Below are positions 1 through 9,624 of a DNA stretch of 64,000 nucleotides, one piece after another. A model generated the notes under the pieces. The model ran no database searches and had not been told where the DNA came from. It worked only from the letters and a program-made list of their open reading frames with translations. Made by a program: the position numbers and the translations under genes. Numbering within the stretch: position 1 is the stretch's first letter; each line of letters opens with the position of its first letter. This DNA is from Oceaniovalibus sp. ACAM 378 (GTDB lineage: Bacteria; Pseudomonadota; Alphaproteobacteria; Rhodobacterales; Rhodobacteraceae), in assembly GCF_008085915.1 (NCBI RefSeq), contig NZ_VSJK01000004.1, positions 124,001 to 188,000 on the forward strand, written 5' to 3'.

Positions 1-465
1 GTGGGAAACATCACGCCCACTGCCGAATTCAACATTTATGTCGACCCAGAAGCCGCTGATATCGTGTTTAAATCCGGAATGGATATAGTTGCCGTTCCGC
101 TCGACGTCACGCATAAGGCACTGGTCACCGCACAGCGCACCGCCGCGTTTCGCGCTCTGGGCACGCCGGTGGGCATCGCGGTCGCCGAGATGACCGATTT
201 CTTTGAGCGTTTCGACAAAGAGAAATACGGCGGCGAAGGCGCACCACTGCACGATCCCTGCGTCACCGCCTATCTTATCGCGCCAGATCTGTTCACCGGG
301 CGCCGGATCAACGTTGAGATCGAAACGATGTCTGATCTGACGCTGGGAATGACCGTCGCCGACTGGTGGGGCGTGACCGACCGGCCTGAAAATGCGCTGT
401 TCATCGGTGATCTCGACGCCGATGGATTTTTCAAGTTGCTGACCGAGCGTCTTGGCCGGTTGTGA
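1..465 (+). CDS. Nucleoside hydrolase, C-terminal part (cut by window edge)
   Basis: C-terminal half of an inosine-uridine preferring nucleoside hydrolase, which splits ribonucleosides into base and ribose in salvage. The frame is open from the first base, so the true start lies upstream and roughly half of the usual 300-320 residues are missing. The visible part begins with NITPTAEFNIYVDPEAA, the family signature around AEFN..DPEAA, followed by DVTHKAL, which carries the family's conserved active-site histidine. The stop codon overlaps the start of the next gene (GTGA), which suggests coupled translation. The family call is firm. The preferred nucleoside cannot be read from this fragment. 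Confidence 0.88.
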   Translation: MGNITPTAEFNIYVDPEAADIVFKSGMDIVAVPLDVTHKALVTAQRTAAFRALGTPVGIAVAEMTDFFERFDKEKYGGEGAPLHDPCVTAYLIAPDLFTGRRINVEIETMSDLTLGMTVADWWGVTDRPENALFIGDLDADGFFKLLTERLGRL

Positions 466-920
466 CAGTTTCCCTGCGCATCGCCGCCGCCGTTGACCGG
501 CCCCTTGTCCTGCCGATGCTCACGGCCTTTTGCGCAGAACAGATGTCGCACGCAGAGGATGGCGCTGATGCCACCCGCACCGCGGCGCTGGACCGGTTGC
601 TTGACGGGCTGCCCGCCGCCACGCTCTATCTGATCGGGCCGCCCAAATCGCCGGTTGGTTATATGCTGATCGCGTTCGGTTTCGACCTGAGCGCGGGCGG
701 AGTCACCGCCACCATTGGCGAATTATACATCCGGGCCGCCGTGCGCGGTCGCGGTATGGGAAGCGACGCGGTGGCGACGCTGGCGCATGCGCTGCACGGC
801 CATGGCGTGTGCGCGCTGCATATGGAAGCCTCTGACGCCAATCCGCGCGCCAAGGTATTCTGTCGCCGGTTGGGATTTGATGAACGCACGGACACCAAGC
901 TGCTGACCCGCACCCTTTAA
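462..920 (+). CDS. GNAT family N-acetyltransferase
   Basis: A 152-residue single-domain GNAT protein, expected to move an acetyl group from acetyl-CoA to an amine. The acetyl-CoA pyrophosphate loop is visible as [10 protein letters not shown] at about residues 91-100, after a beta-strand ending in GELYIRA. A C-terminal block, [14 protein letters not shown], matches the usual motif B region with its conserved Asn and Phe. It starts with GTG inside the stop of the nucleoside hydrolase (4-bp overlap), so the two are probably co-transcribed. The acceptor is unknown. Confidence 0.8.
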   Translation: MTVSLRIAAAVDRPLVLPMLTAFCAEQMSHAEDGADATRTAALDRLLDGLPAATLYLIGPPKSPVGYMLIAFGFDLSAGGVTATIGELYIRAAVRGRGMGSDAVATLAHALHGHGVCALHMEASDANPRAKVFCRRLGFDERTDTKLLTRTL

Positions 921-961
921 CCATCCGCTCTGCACCCCCAAATAGGGTCAAAGGACACAAA

Positions 962-2386
962 ATGACCCTGAACATCACCTTCGACAACAGCTATGCCCGA
1001 CTGCCCGACCGGTTCTTCAGCCCGATGGAGCCGACGCCTGTCGCACAGCCCGGCCTGATCCGCATCAACGAAACGCTGGCCCGCGAGCTTGGGATCGACC
1101 CCGCCGCCCTAGCCTCTCCAGACGGATTGTCCGTCTTGGCGGGCAACGCGGTGCCCGACGGGGCGGCTCCGCTGGCGCAAGTGTATGCCGGGCACCAATT
1201 CGGTGGATGGTCGCCGCAACTGGGCGATGGGCGCGCGCTACTGATCGGGGAAATCAAAGCCCCTTCAGGGCGCTACGACATGCAGTTAAAGGGATCAGGC
1301 CCCACGCCCTATTCCCGTATGGGCGATGGACGTGCATGGCTCGGGCCGGTTTTGCGGGAATATCTTCTGTCCGAAGCAATGTATGCCCTTGGCCTGCCCA
1401 CGACGCGCGCTTTGGCGGCCGTGACGACCGGCGAAACCGTGATCCGCGAACGGAGATACCCCGGTGCGGTGCTGACCCGGATTGCGAAAAGCCATATCCG
1501 CGTCGGTACGTTTCAATACTTCGTCTCGCGAGGCGACAGCGAAGCGTTGCAGGTGCTGACCGATCACGTAATCGCGCGGCATTATCCCGGAGTGGACGGT
1601 GCACTTGGCCTGTTGAATGCGGTGATCGATGCGCAGGCTGCCTTGATTGCCGGCTGGATGTCGGTCGGGTTTATCCACGGGGTGATGAACACTGACAACA
1701 TGTCGGTGGCAGGTGAAACCATCGACTATGGCCCCTGCGCCTTTATGGATGACTACCACCCCGACAGGGTGTTCAGCTCAATTGACAGCTTTGGGCGCTA
1801 TGCCTTTGCGCGACAACCAGAAATTGCGGTTTGGAATCTGGCGCAACTGGCCACTTCTCTGTTGCCGCTGATGGGCGAAAGGGATGCCGCCATCGAAGCC
1901 GCGACCGAGGCAGTGAACCGCTTTCCGCAAGTTTACGCCGATCATTGGTTGGCCCGCTATCGCGCCAAACTGGGGCTGGTGACGTCCGAGCGGGACGACC
2001 CCGACCTGATCCAGTCGCTGCTTGACCGGATGGCCCATGGTCAGGCGGATTTCACCAACACGTTCCGCGCCCTTGGCACGCAATCGGCGCGCGAACAGTT
2101 CGCCGATCCCGCCGGTTATGACACCTGGGCCGAGGTCTGGATTGCCCGGTTGGCACGCGAAGATGCCACACCCGATACCCGGCGCGCCGCGATGCAGGCA
2201 GTCAATCCGGCGATCATTCCCCGCAATCATCGGGTTGAGGAGGCGATTCAGGCAGGACTTACCGGCGATCTCGCGCCGTTCCATACCCTGACCGAGGCTT
2301 TGCAGACGCCATTTGCCGAACATCCTGATCTGGCCAGCCCGCCGACCGAGGGTCAGCGCATCAAACAGACCTTCTGCGGAACCTGA
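962..2386 (+). CDS. selO: Protein adenylyltransferase SelO (YdiU/UPF0061)
   Basis: Pseudokinase-fold enzyme that transfers AMP from ATP to Ser/Thr/Tyr of target proteins (the family reaction shown for SelO/YdiU, linked to oxidative stress). At 474 residues it is full length (E. coli YdiU is 478). Visible features are the GQLGDGRA-like loop (QLGDGRA, 86-92), the nucleotide-binding lysine in YDMQLKGSG (Lys110), the catalytic segment HGVMNTDN (Asp245, Asn246) and the metal ligand in ETIDYGP (Asp255). The protein ends Cys-Gly-Thr. A cysteine at this place is where eukaryotic SelO carries selenocysteine and where bacterial members keep a redox cysteine. It stands alone, about 40 bp after the GNAT gene. 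Confidence 0.93.
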   Translation: MTLNITFDNSYARLPDRFFSPMEPTPVAQPGLIRINETLARELGIDPAALASPDGLSVLAGNAVPDGAAPLAQVYAGHQFGGWSPQLGDGRALLIGEIKAPSGRYDMQLKGSGPTPYSRMGDGRAWLGPVLREYLLSEAMYALGLPTTRALAAVTTGETVIRERRYPGAVLTRIAKSHIRVGTFQYFVSRGDSEALQVLTDHVIARHYPGVDGALGLLNAVIDAQAALIAGWMSVGFIHGVMNTDNMSVAGETIDYGPCAFMDDYHPDRVFSSIDSFGRYAFARQPEIAVWNLAQLATSLLPLMGERDAAIEAATEAVNRFPQVYADHWLARYRAKLGLVTSERDDPDLIQSLLDRMAHGQADFTNTFRALGTQSAREQFADPAGYDTWAEVWIARLAREDATPDTRRAAMQAVNPAIIPRNHRVEEAIQAGLTGDLAPFHTLTEALQTPFAEHPDLASPPTEGQRIKQTFCGT

Positions 2387-2777
2387 ACCCGTTCGCCGGG
2401 CGGTTCATCAGCAACAGCCCGGCCGCAGTCAACGCCAGCGCAAACAGCAATGGTGGCCGCACCGGATCGCCCCACAGGGCCGAAGCCAAGGGCGGCGGCA
2501 AACACCAGTTGTAACCCATCGTTGCCGATCTTGATCGCCACTTGATTGAACGCAATGAGAAAAGCAAGCCGGTCAGCGCCGCCGCCCCGGAATATCCAGC
2601 GCTCTTCGCCGGTACAAAGCAGTCTCCCCGCCCGGAACAGCGCTGCGCCGGTGTCATCCGGTTCGGCACCCACGGCAACGCGCATAGGTCGGCCCCGGGC
2701 ACCTATCAGAATGTTGTGCGGGCGAAAGCCCAGCCTGCGTGGTTCCCCCCGCCGTGACGGAGGGGGGAATCGGTGTT
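2387..2777 (-). other. Gene-free stretch, possible decayed minus-strand membrane protein gene
   Basis: About 390 bp between the convergent ends of selO and a cyclophilin gene. On the minus strand two different frames each give protein-like text. One, around 2700-2450, reads as soluble-looking sequence with GNDGLQLVFAAALGFGP. The other, around 2470-2390, gives a hydrophobic stretch PPLLFALALTAAGLLL. Neither has a convincing start with a ribosome-binding site, and they are not in the same frame. This could be a decayed gene or chance in GC-rich DNA. I do not recognise a family. Confidence 0.25.
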
Positions 2778-3326
2778 TCAAGGGGTGACGGTAACCTTGC
2801 TCATCACATCGGGCTTGCCCGAAACCGCGCCCGACTGCCCCGAGCCGCGTTTGATCTGGTCGACCACATCCATGCCATCCGTGACCTTGCCGACGACAGT
2901 GTATTGGCCGTTCAGATGCGTCGCCGGGGCGAACATGATGAAGAACTGCGAATTTGCGCTGTTCGGATCGGCCGAACGTGCCATGCCAAGCACACCCCGT
3001 TCAAAGTCCTGCGACGAGAACTCGGATGGGAGGTCGGGTTTGTCCGACCCGCCGGTGCCCGCACGGCGCAGATCGCCGTCGACCTTGCCGAACTGCACAT
3101 CGCCGGTCTGGGCCATGAAGCCTTCGATCACCCGGTGAAACACCACGTTATCATAGGCTCCGGAACGCGCCAGTTCGGTGATCCGCGCCACATGGGCGGG
3201 GGCGACGTCTTCGAACAGGTCGATGGTGACGGTGCCATTCGCTTGACCGCCAACCTCGATTTTCAGCCCGGTCGCGGCAGCGGGCGATGCCGCCAGAACC
3301 ATCAGGGCCAACAAGTACTTACGCAT
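2778..3326 (-). CDS. Periplasmic cyclophilin-type peptidyl-prolyl isomerase
   Basis: Cyclophilin that speeds cis-trans isomerisation of Xaa-Pro bonds, here with an export signal: MRKYLLALMVLAASPAAA is a clear signal peptide with Ala-rich cleavage region. The mature part holds the cyclophilin core motifs VVFHRVIEGFMAQTGD (substrate-binding FHR and FMxQ), SQFFIM and LNGQYTVVGKV, in 182 residues overall. Its start lies inside the end of the neighbouring cytoplasmic cyclophilin gene (8-bp overlap), so the pair arose by duplication and is read from one mRNA. The usual human-type tryptophan is absent (LNGQYTVVG), as in many bacterial members. Confidence 0.92.
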   Translation of the reverse strand: MRKYLLALMVLAASPAAATGLKIEVGGQANGTVTIDLFEDVAPAHVARITELARSGAYDNVVFHRVIEGFMAQTGDVQFGKVDGDLRRAGTGGSDKPDLPSEFSSQDFERGVLGMARSADPNSANSQFFIMFAPATHLNGQYTVVGKVTDGMDVVDQIKRGSGQSGAVSGKPDVMSKVTVTP

Positions 3327-3825
3327 CTGCGGCCACTTTCACGCTGATCATCCGGTCAGGGTTTGCAGGCGGCTCGCCCCGGCCAAGAGCATCGACATGT
3401 TCCATCCCGGAAATCACCCGGCCATAAACGGTATATTGCCCGTTCAGAAAGCTGTTGTCCTTGAAATTGACGAAGAACTGCGAATTTGCGCTGTTCGGGT
3501 TCGAGGAGCGGGCAGCGCCGATGGATCCGCGGTCATGGGGCAGCTTGGAGAATTCAGCTGGCAGATCCGGCATGTCCGAACCGCCTGTCCCCGCAAGCCG
3601 GATGTTGAAATCGGATTCGGCATTGCCGTGCGACACATCGCCGGTCTGGGCCATGAAACCGTCGATCACCCGGTGGAATACAACGTTGTCATAGGCGCCG
3701 GAACGCGCCAGTTCCTTCATCCGCTCGCAATGTTTCGGTGCCACGTCGGGCAACAGCTCGATTGTGACGGTGCCACCCTTCAGCTCCATCAGGATCGTGT
3801 TTTCGGGGTCTTTGATCTCGGCCAT
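3319..3825 (-). CDS. ppiB: Cytoplasmic cyclophilin-type peptidyl-prolyl isomerase
   Basis: A 168-residue cyclophilin without a signal peptide, hence cytoplasmic. It contains VVFHRVIDGFMAQTGDV, SQFFVNF and FLNGQYTVYGRV, the standard cyclophilin core. The start MAEIKDP at 3825 was chosen because AAGGAA lies a few bases upstream on the minus strand. The frame stays open a further 39 codons but that part has no cyclophilin similarity and no site. It is followed by an exported paralogue overlapping by 8 bp, and is divergent from pgk. Confidence 0.93.
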   Translation of the reverse strand: MAEIKDPENTILMELKGGTVTIELLPDVAPKHCERMKELARSGAYDNVVFHRVIDGFMAQTGDVSHGNAESDFNIRLAGTGGSDMPDLPAEFSKLPHDRGSIGAARSSNPNSANSQFFVNFKDNSFLNGQYTVYGRVISGMEHVDALGRGEPPANPDRMISVKVAADA

Positions 3826-3962
3826 ATCAGGTTCCTTCATACGTTTTCCCGAATCTATGTAGTGCGCGGGAGGCTCAAGCAAAAGGGTAATTCCCTCGGT
3901 TGCAGTTGACGATTGCCTGACAGGACGCGACAAGAGCTGCAAACCTCATCAGGAGCCGCTCC

Positions 3963-5153
3963 ATGGCCTGGAAAACCCTCGACGACCTCGACATTGCCGG
4001 AAAGATCGTGCTGACCCGGGTGGACATCAATGTGCCCATGCAGGACGGACGCGTCACTGATGCCACACGGATTGACCGTATCGTGCCCACCGTACGCGAC
4101 ATTCTCGCCCGGGGTGGCAAGCCGGTTCTGTTGGCCCATTATGGACGGCCCAAGGGCGAGGTCGTGCCCGAACTGTCGCTTGAGCCGCTGACCGGCGCAT
4201 TGGAAACCGCGTTCGGCGTGCCCGTACGCTTTGCGACGGATTGTATCGGTCTTGCCGCCAAGACAGCCGTGGCCGCCCTGCCCGATGGAGAGGTTCTGTT
4301 GCTCGAGAACACCCGTTTTCATGCGGGCGAAGAAGCAAACGCACCGATGTTCGCCGCCTCGCTGGCTGCCTTGGGCGAAATCTATTGCAACGATGCGTTT
4401 TCCGCCGCCCACCGCGCTCATGGATCGACAGAGGGCATCGCCAAACTGCTGCCGTCCTGCGCGGGGCGTTTGATGGAGATGGAATTGTCGGCGCTGGACA
4501 AGGCGCTGGGTCAGCCCAAACGCCCGGTGGTCGCCGTGGTGGGGGGCGCCAAGGTTTCAACCAAGCTTGAACTGTTGGGCAATCTGGTGCGCAAGGTCGA
4601 TCATCTGGTGATCGGTGGCGGCATGGCAAACACGTTTCTCGCCGCCCAGGGCATCGATGTGGGCAAATCGCTGGCTGAACATGACATGACCGAAACGGCC
4701 CGCGAAATCATCGCAAAGGCCGAAGAAGTCGCCTGTGCCATCCACCTGCCCACCGATGTGGTGGTCGCCCGTGAATTCCGCGCCGGAGCCGACAGCGAAA
4801 CCGTGCCCGCCGACGCCTGCCCCGCCGATGCGATGATTCTGGACGCCGGTCCCGAAACCGTCGCGCGGATCGCCGAGATCTTTGCAGAGTGCCGCACGCT
4901 GATCTGGAACGGCCCCTTGGGTGCCTTCGAAATTCCGCCTTTCGACATGGCCACGAATGCCGCGGCGCGGGTTGCGGCGGATCAGACAAGCGCGGGCAAT
5001 CTGATCTCGGTTGCGGGCGGCGGCGATACTGTTGCGGCCCTGAACAAGGCGGGCGTGGCCGATGATTTCACCTATATCTCGACCGCAGGCGGCGCATTTC
5101 TCGAGTGGATGGAGGGCAAGACCCTGCCCGGAGTCGCGGCGCTGATGGTATAG
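3963..5153 (+). CDS. pgk: Phosphoglycerate kinase
   Basis: Cytoplasmic glycolytic/gluconeogenic enzyme interconverting 1,3-bisphosphoglycerate + ADP and 3-phosphoglycerate + ATP. It has 396 residues, normal for bacteria. The N-terminal domain shows RVDINVP (substrate arginine), the basic HYGRPKGE patch and LLENTRFH. The hinge and C-terminal nucleotide domain show [14 protein letters not shown] and the Gly-rich [12 protein letters not shown], with [13 protein letters not shown] at the end. An AGGAG site sits just before the ATG. The common HLGRP motif reads HYGRP here, a mild substitution. It is divergent from the cyclophilin pair. Confidence 0.97.
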   Translation: MAWKTLDDLDIAGKIVLTRVDINVPMQDGRVTDATRIDRIVPTVRDILARGGKPVLLAHYGRPKGEVVPELSLEPLTGALETAFGVPVRFATDCIGLAAKTAVAALPDGEVLLLENTRFHAGEEANAPMFAASLAALGEIYCNDAFSAAHRAHGSTEGIAKLLPSCAGRLMEMELSALDKALGQPKRPVVAVVGGAKVSTKLELLGNLVRKVDHLVIGGGMANTFLAAQGIDVGKSLAEHDMTETAREIIAKAEEVACAIHLPTDVVVAREFRAGADSETVPADACPADAMILDAGPETVARIAEIFAECRTLIWNGPLGAFEIPPFDMATNAAARVAADQTSAGNLISVAGGGDTVAALNKAGVADDFTYISTAGGAFLEWMEGKTLPGVAALMV

Positions 5154-5230
5154 TCAGGCGGTTTCCGGGCGAGGTCAGGCGCGCCCCACCTGACATGCAG
5201 CGGCTGGCCGCTGTTGGCGGGGGCGGCAAA

Positions 5231-5583
5231 TCAGACGGGTGCGGCTGGATTGGCTGGAACGTGCGCTACCCTTTGCCGAAGTGCTCGAGATTCAGACCCG
5301 GGTGGTCGGCGATACCGAATATCTGCTTGGCGCGCTGATCCGAGACGTAGCGATGGGGCGGATTTCTGGTGTCAGGCGGGTGAGGATTCTGTTGCGGCAC
5401 TCTGGACCTTGATGGGGGTGCGGCGGCGGGTGATGCTGAAAGTGCTAATATCCTGTCGACGAACGCGTCCGGATAACCGGCCCCGAGGGTCAGGCCGCAT
5501 GGTCCCAGATCGAAACGGCGGCCAGCGAACTGGCCACGAAGGCCTGGACCGGACAGAATCTGCCCGCGCGGTTTGCCGGGTAA
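5231..5583 (+). pseudogene. Multi-frameshift remnant of an unidentified gene
   Basis: Between pgk and fba no intact gene is present, but successive frames read like one broken protein. Frame 2 from about 5240 gives RLDWLERALPFAEVLEIQT. Frame 0 from 5361 gives DFWCQAGEDSVAALWTLMG. Frame 2 from 5429 gives GDAESANILSTNAS. Frame 1 from 5455 gives ITGPEGQAAWSQIETAAS and runs to a stop at 5581-5583 after LPARFAG. The pieces follow each other without large gaps, as expected for a gene with several single-base indels. I could not name the family. The remaining bases 5154-5230 and 5584-5744 show no gene. Confidence 0.45.
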
Positions 5584-5744
5584 TGGGTCCTTTCCCCGCC
5601 GCCGGTGACAAATCTGTGTCTGTAGCGGGGATAAAAAGCGATTTGCGTTCCGTTTCCGCTTGTTAGCGCCATCAACATTGCAAGGCCGCGCACTGCCCCC
5701 TAATGCACTGCCATAACGTCAATTGTCATTTGCAGGGAACCACC

Positions 5745-6674
5745 ATGAAAAGCTCGCGCATTGTCCAGAACATTCTTGCCCGCTACGAAGGCGAAACGCC
5801 CGGTGTAAAAGGCAAGCTGTGCCAGATGCTGATGCACGGCAAGCTGCGCGGAACCGGCAAAATGATCATCCTGCCGGTCGATCAGGGCTTTGAACATGGC
5901 CCCGCCCGCAGTTTTGCGGTGAACGCCGAAGCCTATGATCCGCACTATCACTATCGTCTGGCCATCGACGCCGGGCTGAACGCCTATGCCGCTCCGCTTG
6001 GGCCGCTTGAGGCAGGTGCCGACACGTTCGCCGGCCAGATCCCGACAATCCTCAAGGTCAACAGCGCCAATTCGCTGATGAGCGGGACATCAGGCAAGAA
6101 TCAGGCGGTGACCGCGTCGGTGGACGATGCACTGCGTCTGGGATGTTCGGCGATCGGCTTCACGATCTATCCGGGGTCAGACAACGGCATCGATATGATG
6201 GAAGAAATCGTGGCGATGCGCAAAGAGGCGGCATCCAAGGGGATCGCGACCGTGATCTGGTCCTATCCGCGCGGTGAGGGCATCACCAAGGACGGTGAGA
6301 CCGCCATCGACGTGGCCGCCTATGCCGCCCATATGGCCGCCCTGCTGGGTGCACATATCATCAAGATCAAGCTGGGCACCGACCACCTGATGCTCCCCGA
6401 AGCGAAGAAGGTGTATGAAGATCAGAAGATCGACATCGCCACACAGGCCGCGCGGGTGAAACATTGCGTTCAGTCTGCGTTTGACGGGCGGCGGATCATC
6501 GTCTTTTCCGGCGGTGCCAAGAAGGGCGAGAACTCGGTCTACGACGATGCCCGCGCGATCCGCGACGGTGGGGGCAACGGATCGATCATTGGCCGCAACT
6601 CGTTCCAGCGCAGCCGCGAAGACGCGCTTGCCATGCTGAACAAGCTGGTCGCGATCTATAAGGGAACTGAATAG
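5745..6674 (+). CDS. fbaB: Fructose-bisphosphate aldolase class I (FbaB/DhnA type)
   Basis: Schiff-base aldolase cleaving fructose 1,6-bisphosphate to two triose phosphates in glycolysis, also used in reverse. It has 309 residues when started at MKSSRIV (5745), preceded by an AGGGA site. An upstream in-frame ATG at 5703 adds 14 unrelated residues. Visible motifs are ILPVDQGFEHGP (the family's DQGxEHGP near residue 46), the barrel strand HIIKIKLG with the likely Schiff-base lysine (Lys207 or 209), and the phosphate loop FSGGAKKGE. It lies close to pgk, so two glycolytic genes are neighbours on one strand. Confidence 0.93.
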   Translation: MKSSRIVQNILARYEGETPGVKGKLCQMLMHGKLRGTGKMIILPVDQGFEHGPARSFAVNAEAYDPHYHYRLAIDAGLNAYAAPLGPLEAGADTFAGQIPTILKVNSANSLMSGTSGKNQAVTASVDDALRLGCSAIGFTIYPGSDNGIDMMEEIVAMRKEAASKGIATVIWSYPRGEGITKDGETAIDVAAYAAHMAALLGAHIIKIKLGTDHLMLPEAKKVYEDQKIDIATQAARVKHCVQSAFDGRRIIVFSGGAKKGENSVYDDARAIRDGGGNGSIIGRNSFQRSREDALAMLNKLVAIYKGTE

Positions 6675-6724
6675 CCACCATATAACGCCACTCAAGGGCC
6701 GGGATTTTCCGGCGGGCAAGCACA

Positions 6725-6750
6725 CGCGGGGGATTCACAACGCCCCCGCG
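6725..6750 (+). other. Stem-loop after fba
   Basis: Perfect 8-bp inverted repeat CGCGGGGG / CCCCCGCG with a 10-nt loop, about 50 bases past the fba stop. There is no T-run after it, so it may act as an mRNA 3' stabiliser or a weak terminator rather than a classical intrinsic terminator. Confidence 0.4.
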
Positions 6751-6802
6751 CCATGCCATATTGCGTCAAACGCCCCGTCAGAGGGCCACCGAGAGGCACA
6801 GC

Positions 6803-7105
6803 ATGTCCCACCCGCGCACCCGGCCCGCCATCGGCGTTGTCGTCTATTTTTCCCTGACGTTTGTTCTTGGCATGTATTTCACCTTTGCCAGTGTTCAGGG
6901 TGACTATGGGTTATTCCGCCGGATTCAGATCGATGCCGAGGCGCGAACCCTGACCGAAGATCTTGCCGAACTGGACCACGAACTTGCCGGCCTGCGCAAC
7001 AAGACGCACCGGCTGTCCGACGCCTATCTCGATCTCGATCTGCTGGACGAACAGGCGCGCGACGTGCTGGGTCTTGTGCGGGCGGACGAAATTGTCCTGC
7101 GCTGA
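6803..7105 (+). CDS. ftsB: FtsB/DivIC-type septum formation initiator
   Basis: A 100-residue bitopic inner-membrane protein of the divisome, expected to bind FtsL and FtsQ. One transmembrane helix is obvious at residues 10-28 (GVVVYFSLTFVLGMYFTF), followed by a periplasmic coiled coil (EDLAELDHELAGLRNKTHRL) and a short acidic C-terminal segment. The start MSHPRTRP at 6803 was chosen because it puts the helix near the N-terminus and has GAGAGGC upstream. In this group it commonly precedes the pdh genes, as here. FtsB rests on architecture and location, since family sequence similarity is low. Confidence 0.82.
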   Translation: MSHPRTRPAIGVVVYFSLTFVLGMYFTFASVQGDYGLFRRIQIDAEARTLTEDLAELDHELAGLRNKTHRLSDAYLDLDLLDEQARDVLGLVRADEIVLR

Positions 7106-7189
7106 GTCCCGCGGCATTTTCGCTTTGCCTTTGCGCAGTGCCGTGGAATAGTCGGCAAAAGCTCCGCATCCTTGGGAGGGACCGCGCCG

Positions 7190-8185
7190 ATGGCCACCCG
7201 AAAATCGCCTGCCGCATCCAATGTCGACCGCGAACTCTTGCTGCATTTCTATCGTGAAATGCTGCTGATCCGCCGCTTCGAAGAGAAGGCAGGACAGCTT
7301 TATGGAATGGGGCTGATCGGTGGTTTCTGCCATCTCTACATCGGTCAGGAGGCCGTGGTTGTCGGGCTTGAGGCGGCAGCTGCCGAGGGCGACAAACGCG
7401 TCACCAGTTACCGCGATCACGGGCACATGCTGGCCAGTGGGATGGACCCGAACGGCGTGATGGCCGAACTGACCGGACGCGCGGGCGGGTATTCGCGCGG
7501 CAAGGGTGGCAGCATGCACATGTTCTCGAAAGAGCGCCATTTCTATGGCGGTCACGGGATCGTCGGGGCGCAGGTGCCAATCGGTGCCGGGCTGGCTTTT
7601 GCCGACAAATATCTGGGCAACGACCGCGTGACATTCGCCTATTTCGGCGATGGCGCCGCAAATCAGGGCCAGGTTTACGAGACTTACAACATGGCCGAAC
7701 TCTGGGATCTGCCGGTGATCTTCGTGATCGAGAACAACCAATACGCCATGGGCACTTCGACCGCGCGATCCACCAAATCGCCATCTTACTGGGAACGCGG
7801 CGCCGCCTATGGCATCCCCGGCGAAGAGGTGGACGGCATGGATGTGCTGGCCGTCAAAGCCGCTGGCGACAAGGCGGTGGCGCACTGCCGCGCGGGCAAC
7901 GGCCCCTATATCCTTGAGATCAAGACATACCGGTATCGCGGCCATTCCATGAGCGATCCGGCAAAATACCGCACCCGCGACGAAGTGCAAAAGATGCGCG
8001 ACGAACGCGACGCCATCGAACACGTCCGCCAGTTGCTGCTGACCGGAGAGCACGCATCCGAAGCCGAGTTAAAGACGATCGACAAGGAAATCAAAGAGAT
8101 CGTCAACGCCAGCGCAGAGTTCGCCAAGGAAAGCCCCGAGCCTTCGGCAGACGAACTTTTCACCGACATTTACGCCGAGGTCTGA
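7190..8185 (+). CDS. pdhA: Pyruvate dehydrogenase E1 component, alpha subunit
   Basis: Thiamine diphosphate-binding half of the E1 decarboxylase, which decarboxylates pyruvate and passes the acetyl group to lipoyl-E2. It has 331 residues from MATRKSP. The strong GGGAGGG site lies directly before 7190, and a TTG at 7172 would overlap that site. The ThDP motif begins at GDGAANQG (153) and ends ENN (181-183), the standard GDG-x26-NN. The substrate-site tract RFEEKAGQLYGMG and the loop YRYRGHSMSDPAKYR, equivalent to the phosphorylation loop of mitochondrial E1-alpha, are present. It is 3 bp from pdhB, so the pair is translated together. Confidence 0.97.
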   Translation: MATRKSPAASNVDRELLLHFYREMLLIRRFEEKAGQLYGMGLIGGFCHLYIGQEAVVVGLEAAAAEGDKRVTSYRDHGHMLASGMDPNGVMAELTGRAGGYSRGKGGSMHMFSKERHFYGGHGIVGAQVPIGAGLAFADKYLGNDRVTFAYFGDGAANQGQVYETYNMAELWDLPVIFVIENNQYAMGTSTARSTKSPSYWERGAAYGIPGEEVDGMDVLAVKAAGDKAVAHCRAGNGPYILEIKTYRYRGHSMSDPAKYRTRDEVQKMRDERDAIEHVRQLLLTGEHASEAELKTIDKEIKEIVNASAEFAKESPEPSADELFTDIYAEV

Positions 8186-8188
8186 GCG

Positions 8189-9550
8189 ATGGCCACCGAA
8201 CTGCTGATGCCCGCCCTGTCGCCCACAATGGAGCAGGGAACACTGGCCAAATGGCTGGTCAAGGAAGGCGATACCGTCAAATCAGGCGATATTCTGGCCG
8301 AGATCGAAACCGACAAGGCAACGATGGAATTCGAGGCGATTGACGACGGCACCATGGGCAGGCTGCTGGTTGCCGAAGGGACCGAAGGCATCGCCGTCAA
8401 CACCCCCATCGCGATCCTGATCGGCGAGGGCGAAAGCGCCGAGGTTGACAGCTCGGCCCAGCCACCGCTGAAGGGCACACCGCCCAGTTCCGAGGAAACG
8501 CCCGCCGAAACGCGCGAGCACCCTGCCCCGGCAACTCCGGCACAATCCGATCTGCCCAAAGGCACCAAGACGAAAAAAATGACCGTCCGCGAGGCTCTGC
8601 GCGATGCCATGGCCGAGGAAATGCGCCGCAACGACCGGGTGTTCCTTATGGGTGAAGAAGTGGGCGAATATCAGGGCGCCTATAAGATCAGCCAAGGTCT
8701 GCTTGAGGAATTTGGCGCCCGCCGGGTGATCGACACGCCGATCACGGAACACGGATTTGCCGGCATTGGCGTCGGCGCGGCCTTTGGCGGGCTGAACCCG
8801 ATTGTCGAGTTCATGACGTTCAACTTTGCCATGCAAGCGATGGATCAGATTGTAAACTCTGCGGCCAAGACCCTGTATATGTCCGGCGGCCAGATGGGCT
8901 GCCCTATCGTATTTCGCGGCCCCAACGGCGCGGCGGCGCGGGTCGGAGCGCAGCATTCGAACGACTTTGCCGCGTGGTATTCCCAGATTCCGGGGTTGAA
9001 AGTCGTGATGCCCTATGCCGCCGATGATGCGCTGGGTCTGTTGAAAACGGCGATCCGCGATCCCAATCCGGTGATTTTTCTGGAAAACGAGATCCTCTAT
9101 GGCCGGAGTTTCGATGTCCCCGATATTGAGGATCACACGGTCCCTTTCGGCAAGGCGCGGATCTGGCGTACCGGGACCGATGTGACCCTTGTCAGTTTTG
9201 GCATCGGCATGACTTACGCCTTGGAGGCCGCTGAAATACTTGCCAAAGACGGGATCGAGGCCGAAGTGATCGACCTGCGCACCCTGCGCCCGATGGACAC
9301 CGAGGCAATCATCGAAAGCGTGAAAAAGACCAACCGTTGCGTGACAATCGAAGAAGGGTTTCCGCAGGGATCGGTCGGTAGCTACATCAGTTCGGTGCTG
9401 ATGCAGCAGGCGTTCGACTATCTCGATGCCCCGGTGATCAATTGCACCGGCAAGGACGTGCCGATGCCCTATGCGGCAAATCTGGAAAAACTCGCATTGG
9501 TGACGACCGCCGAAGTGGTCGAAGCGGCGCGAGCGGTGACTTATCGCTGA
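8189..9550 (+). CDS. pdhB: Pyruvate dehydrogenase E1 component, beta subunit, with N-terminal lipoyl domain
   Basis: Second E1 subunit, fused at its N-terminus to a biotinyl/lipoyl domain (residues 1-80, lipoylated Lys43 in [10 protein letters not shown]). A Pro/Thr/Glu-rich linker (about 85-130) leads to the transketolase-like beta domain with [28 protein letters not shown] and a C-terminal domain containing [10 protein letters not shown]. The lipoyl fusion is characteristic of many alphaproteobacteria. The total of 453 residues fits this architecture. It starts with ATG 3 bp after pdhA and is followed 74 bp later by the E2 gene. The first 45 residues are nearly identical to those of pdhC, as from domain duplication. 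Confidence 0.97.
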   Translation: MATELLMPALSPTMEQGTLAKWLVKEGDTVKSGDILAEIETDKATMEFEAIDDGTMGRLLVAEGTEGIAVNTPIAILIGEGESAEVDSSAQPPLKGTPPSSEETPAETREHPAPATPAQSDLPKGTKTKKMTVREALRDAMAEEMRRNDRVFLMGEEVGEYQGAYKISQGLLEEFGARRVIDTPITEHGFAGIGVGAAFGGLNPIVEFMTFNFAMQAMDQIVNSAAKTLYMSGGQMGCPIVFRGPNGAAARVGAQHSNDFAAWYSQIPGLKVVMPYAADDALGLLKTAIRDPNPVIFLENEILYGRSFDVPDIEDHTVPFGKARIWRTGTDVTLVSFGIGMTYALEAAEILAKDGIEAEVIDLRTLRPMDTEAIIESVKKTNRCVTIEEGFPQGSVGSYISSVLMQQAFDYLDAPVINCTGKDVPMPYAANLEKLALVTTAEVVEAARAVTYR

Positions 9551-9624
9551 GCGTGCGGACCGGTGGCCGCAGTTCTGCGCGACCGCCCCGACGCCCGGGC
9601 CACCCCTGAACACGGGAGACTGAC

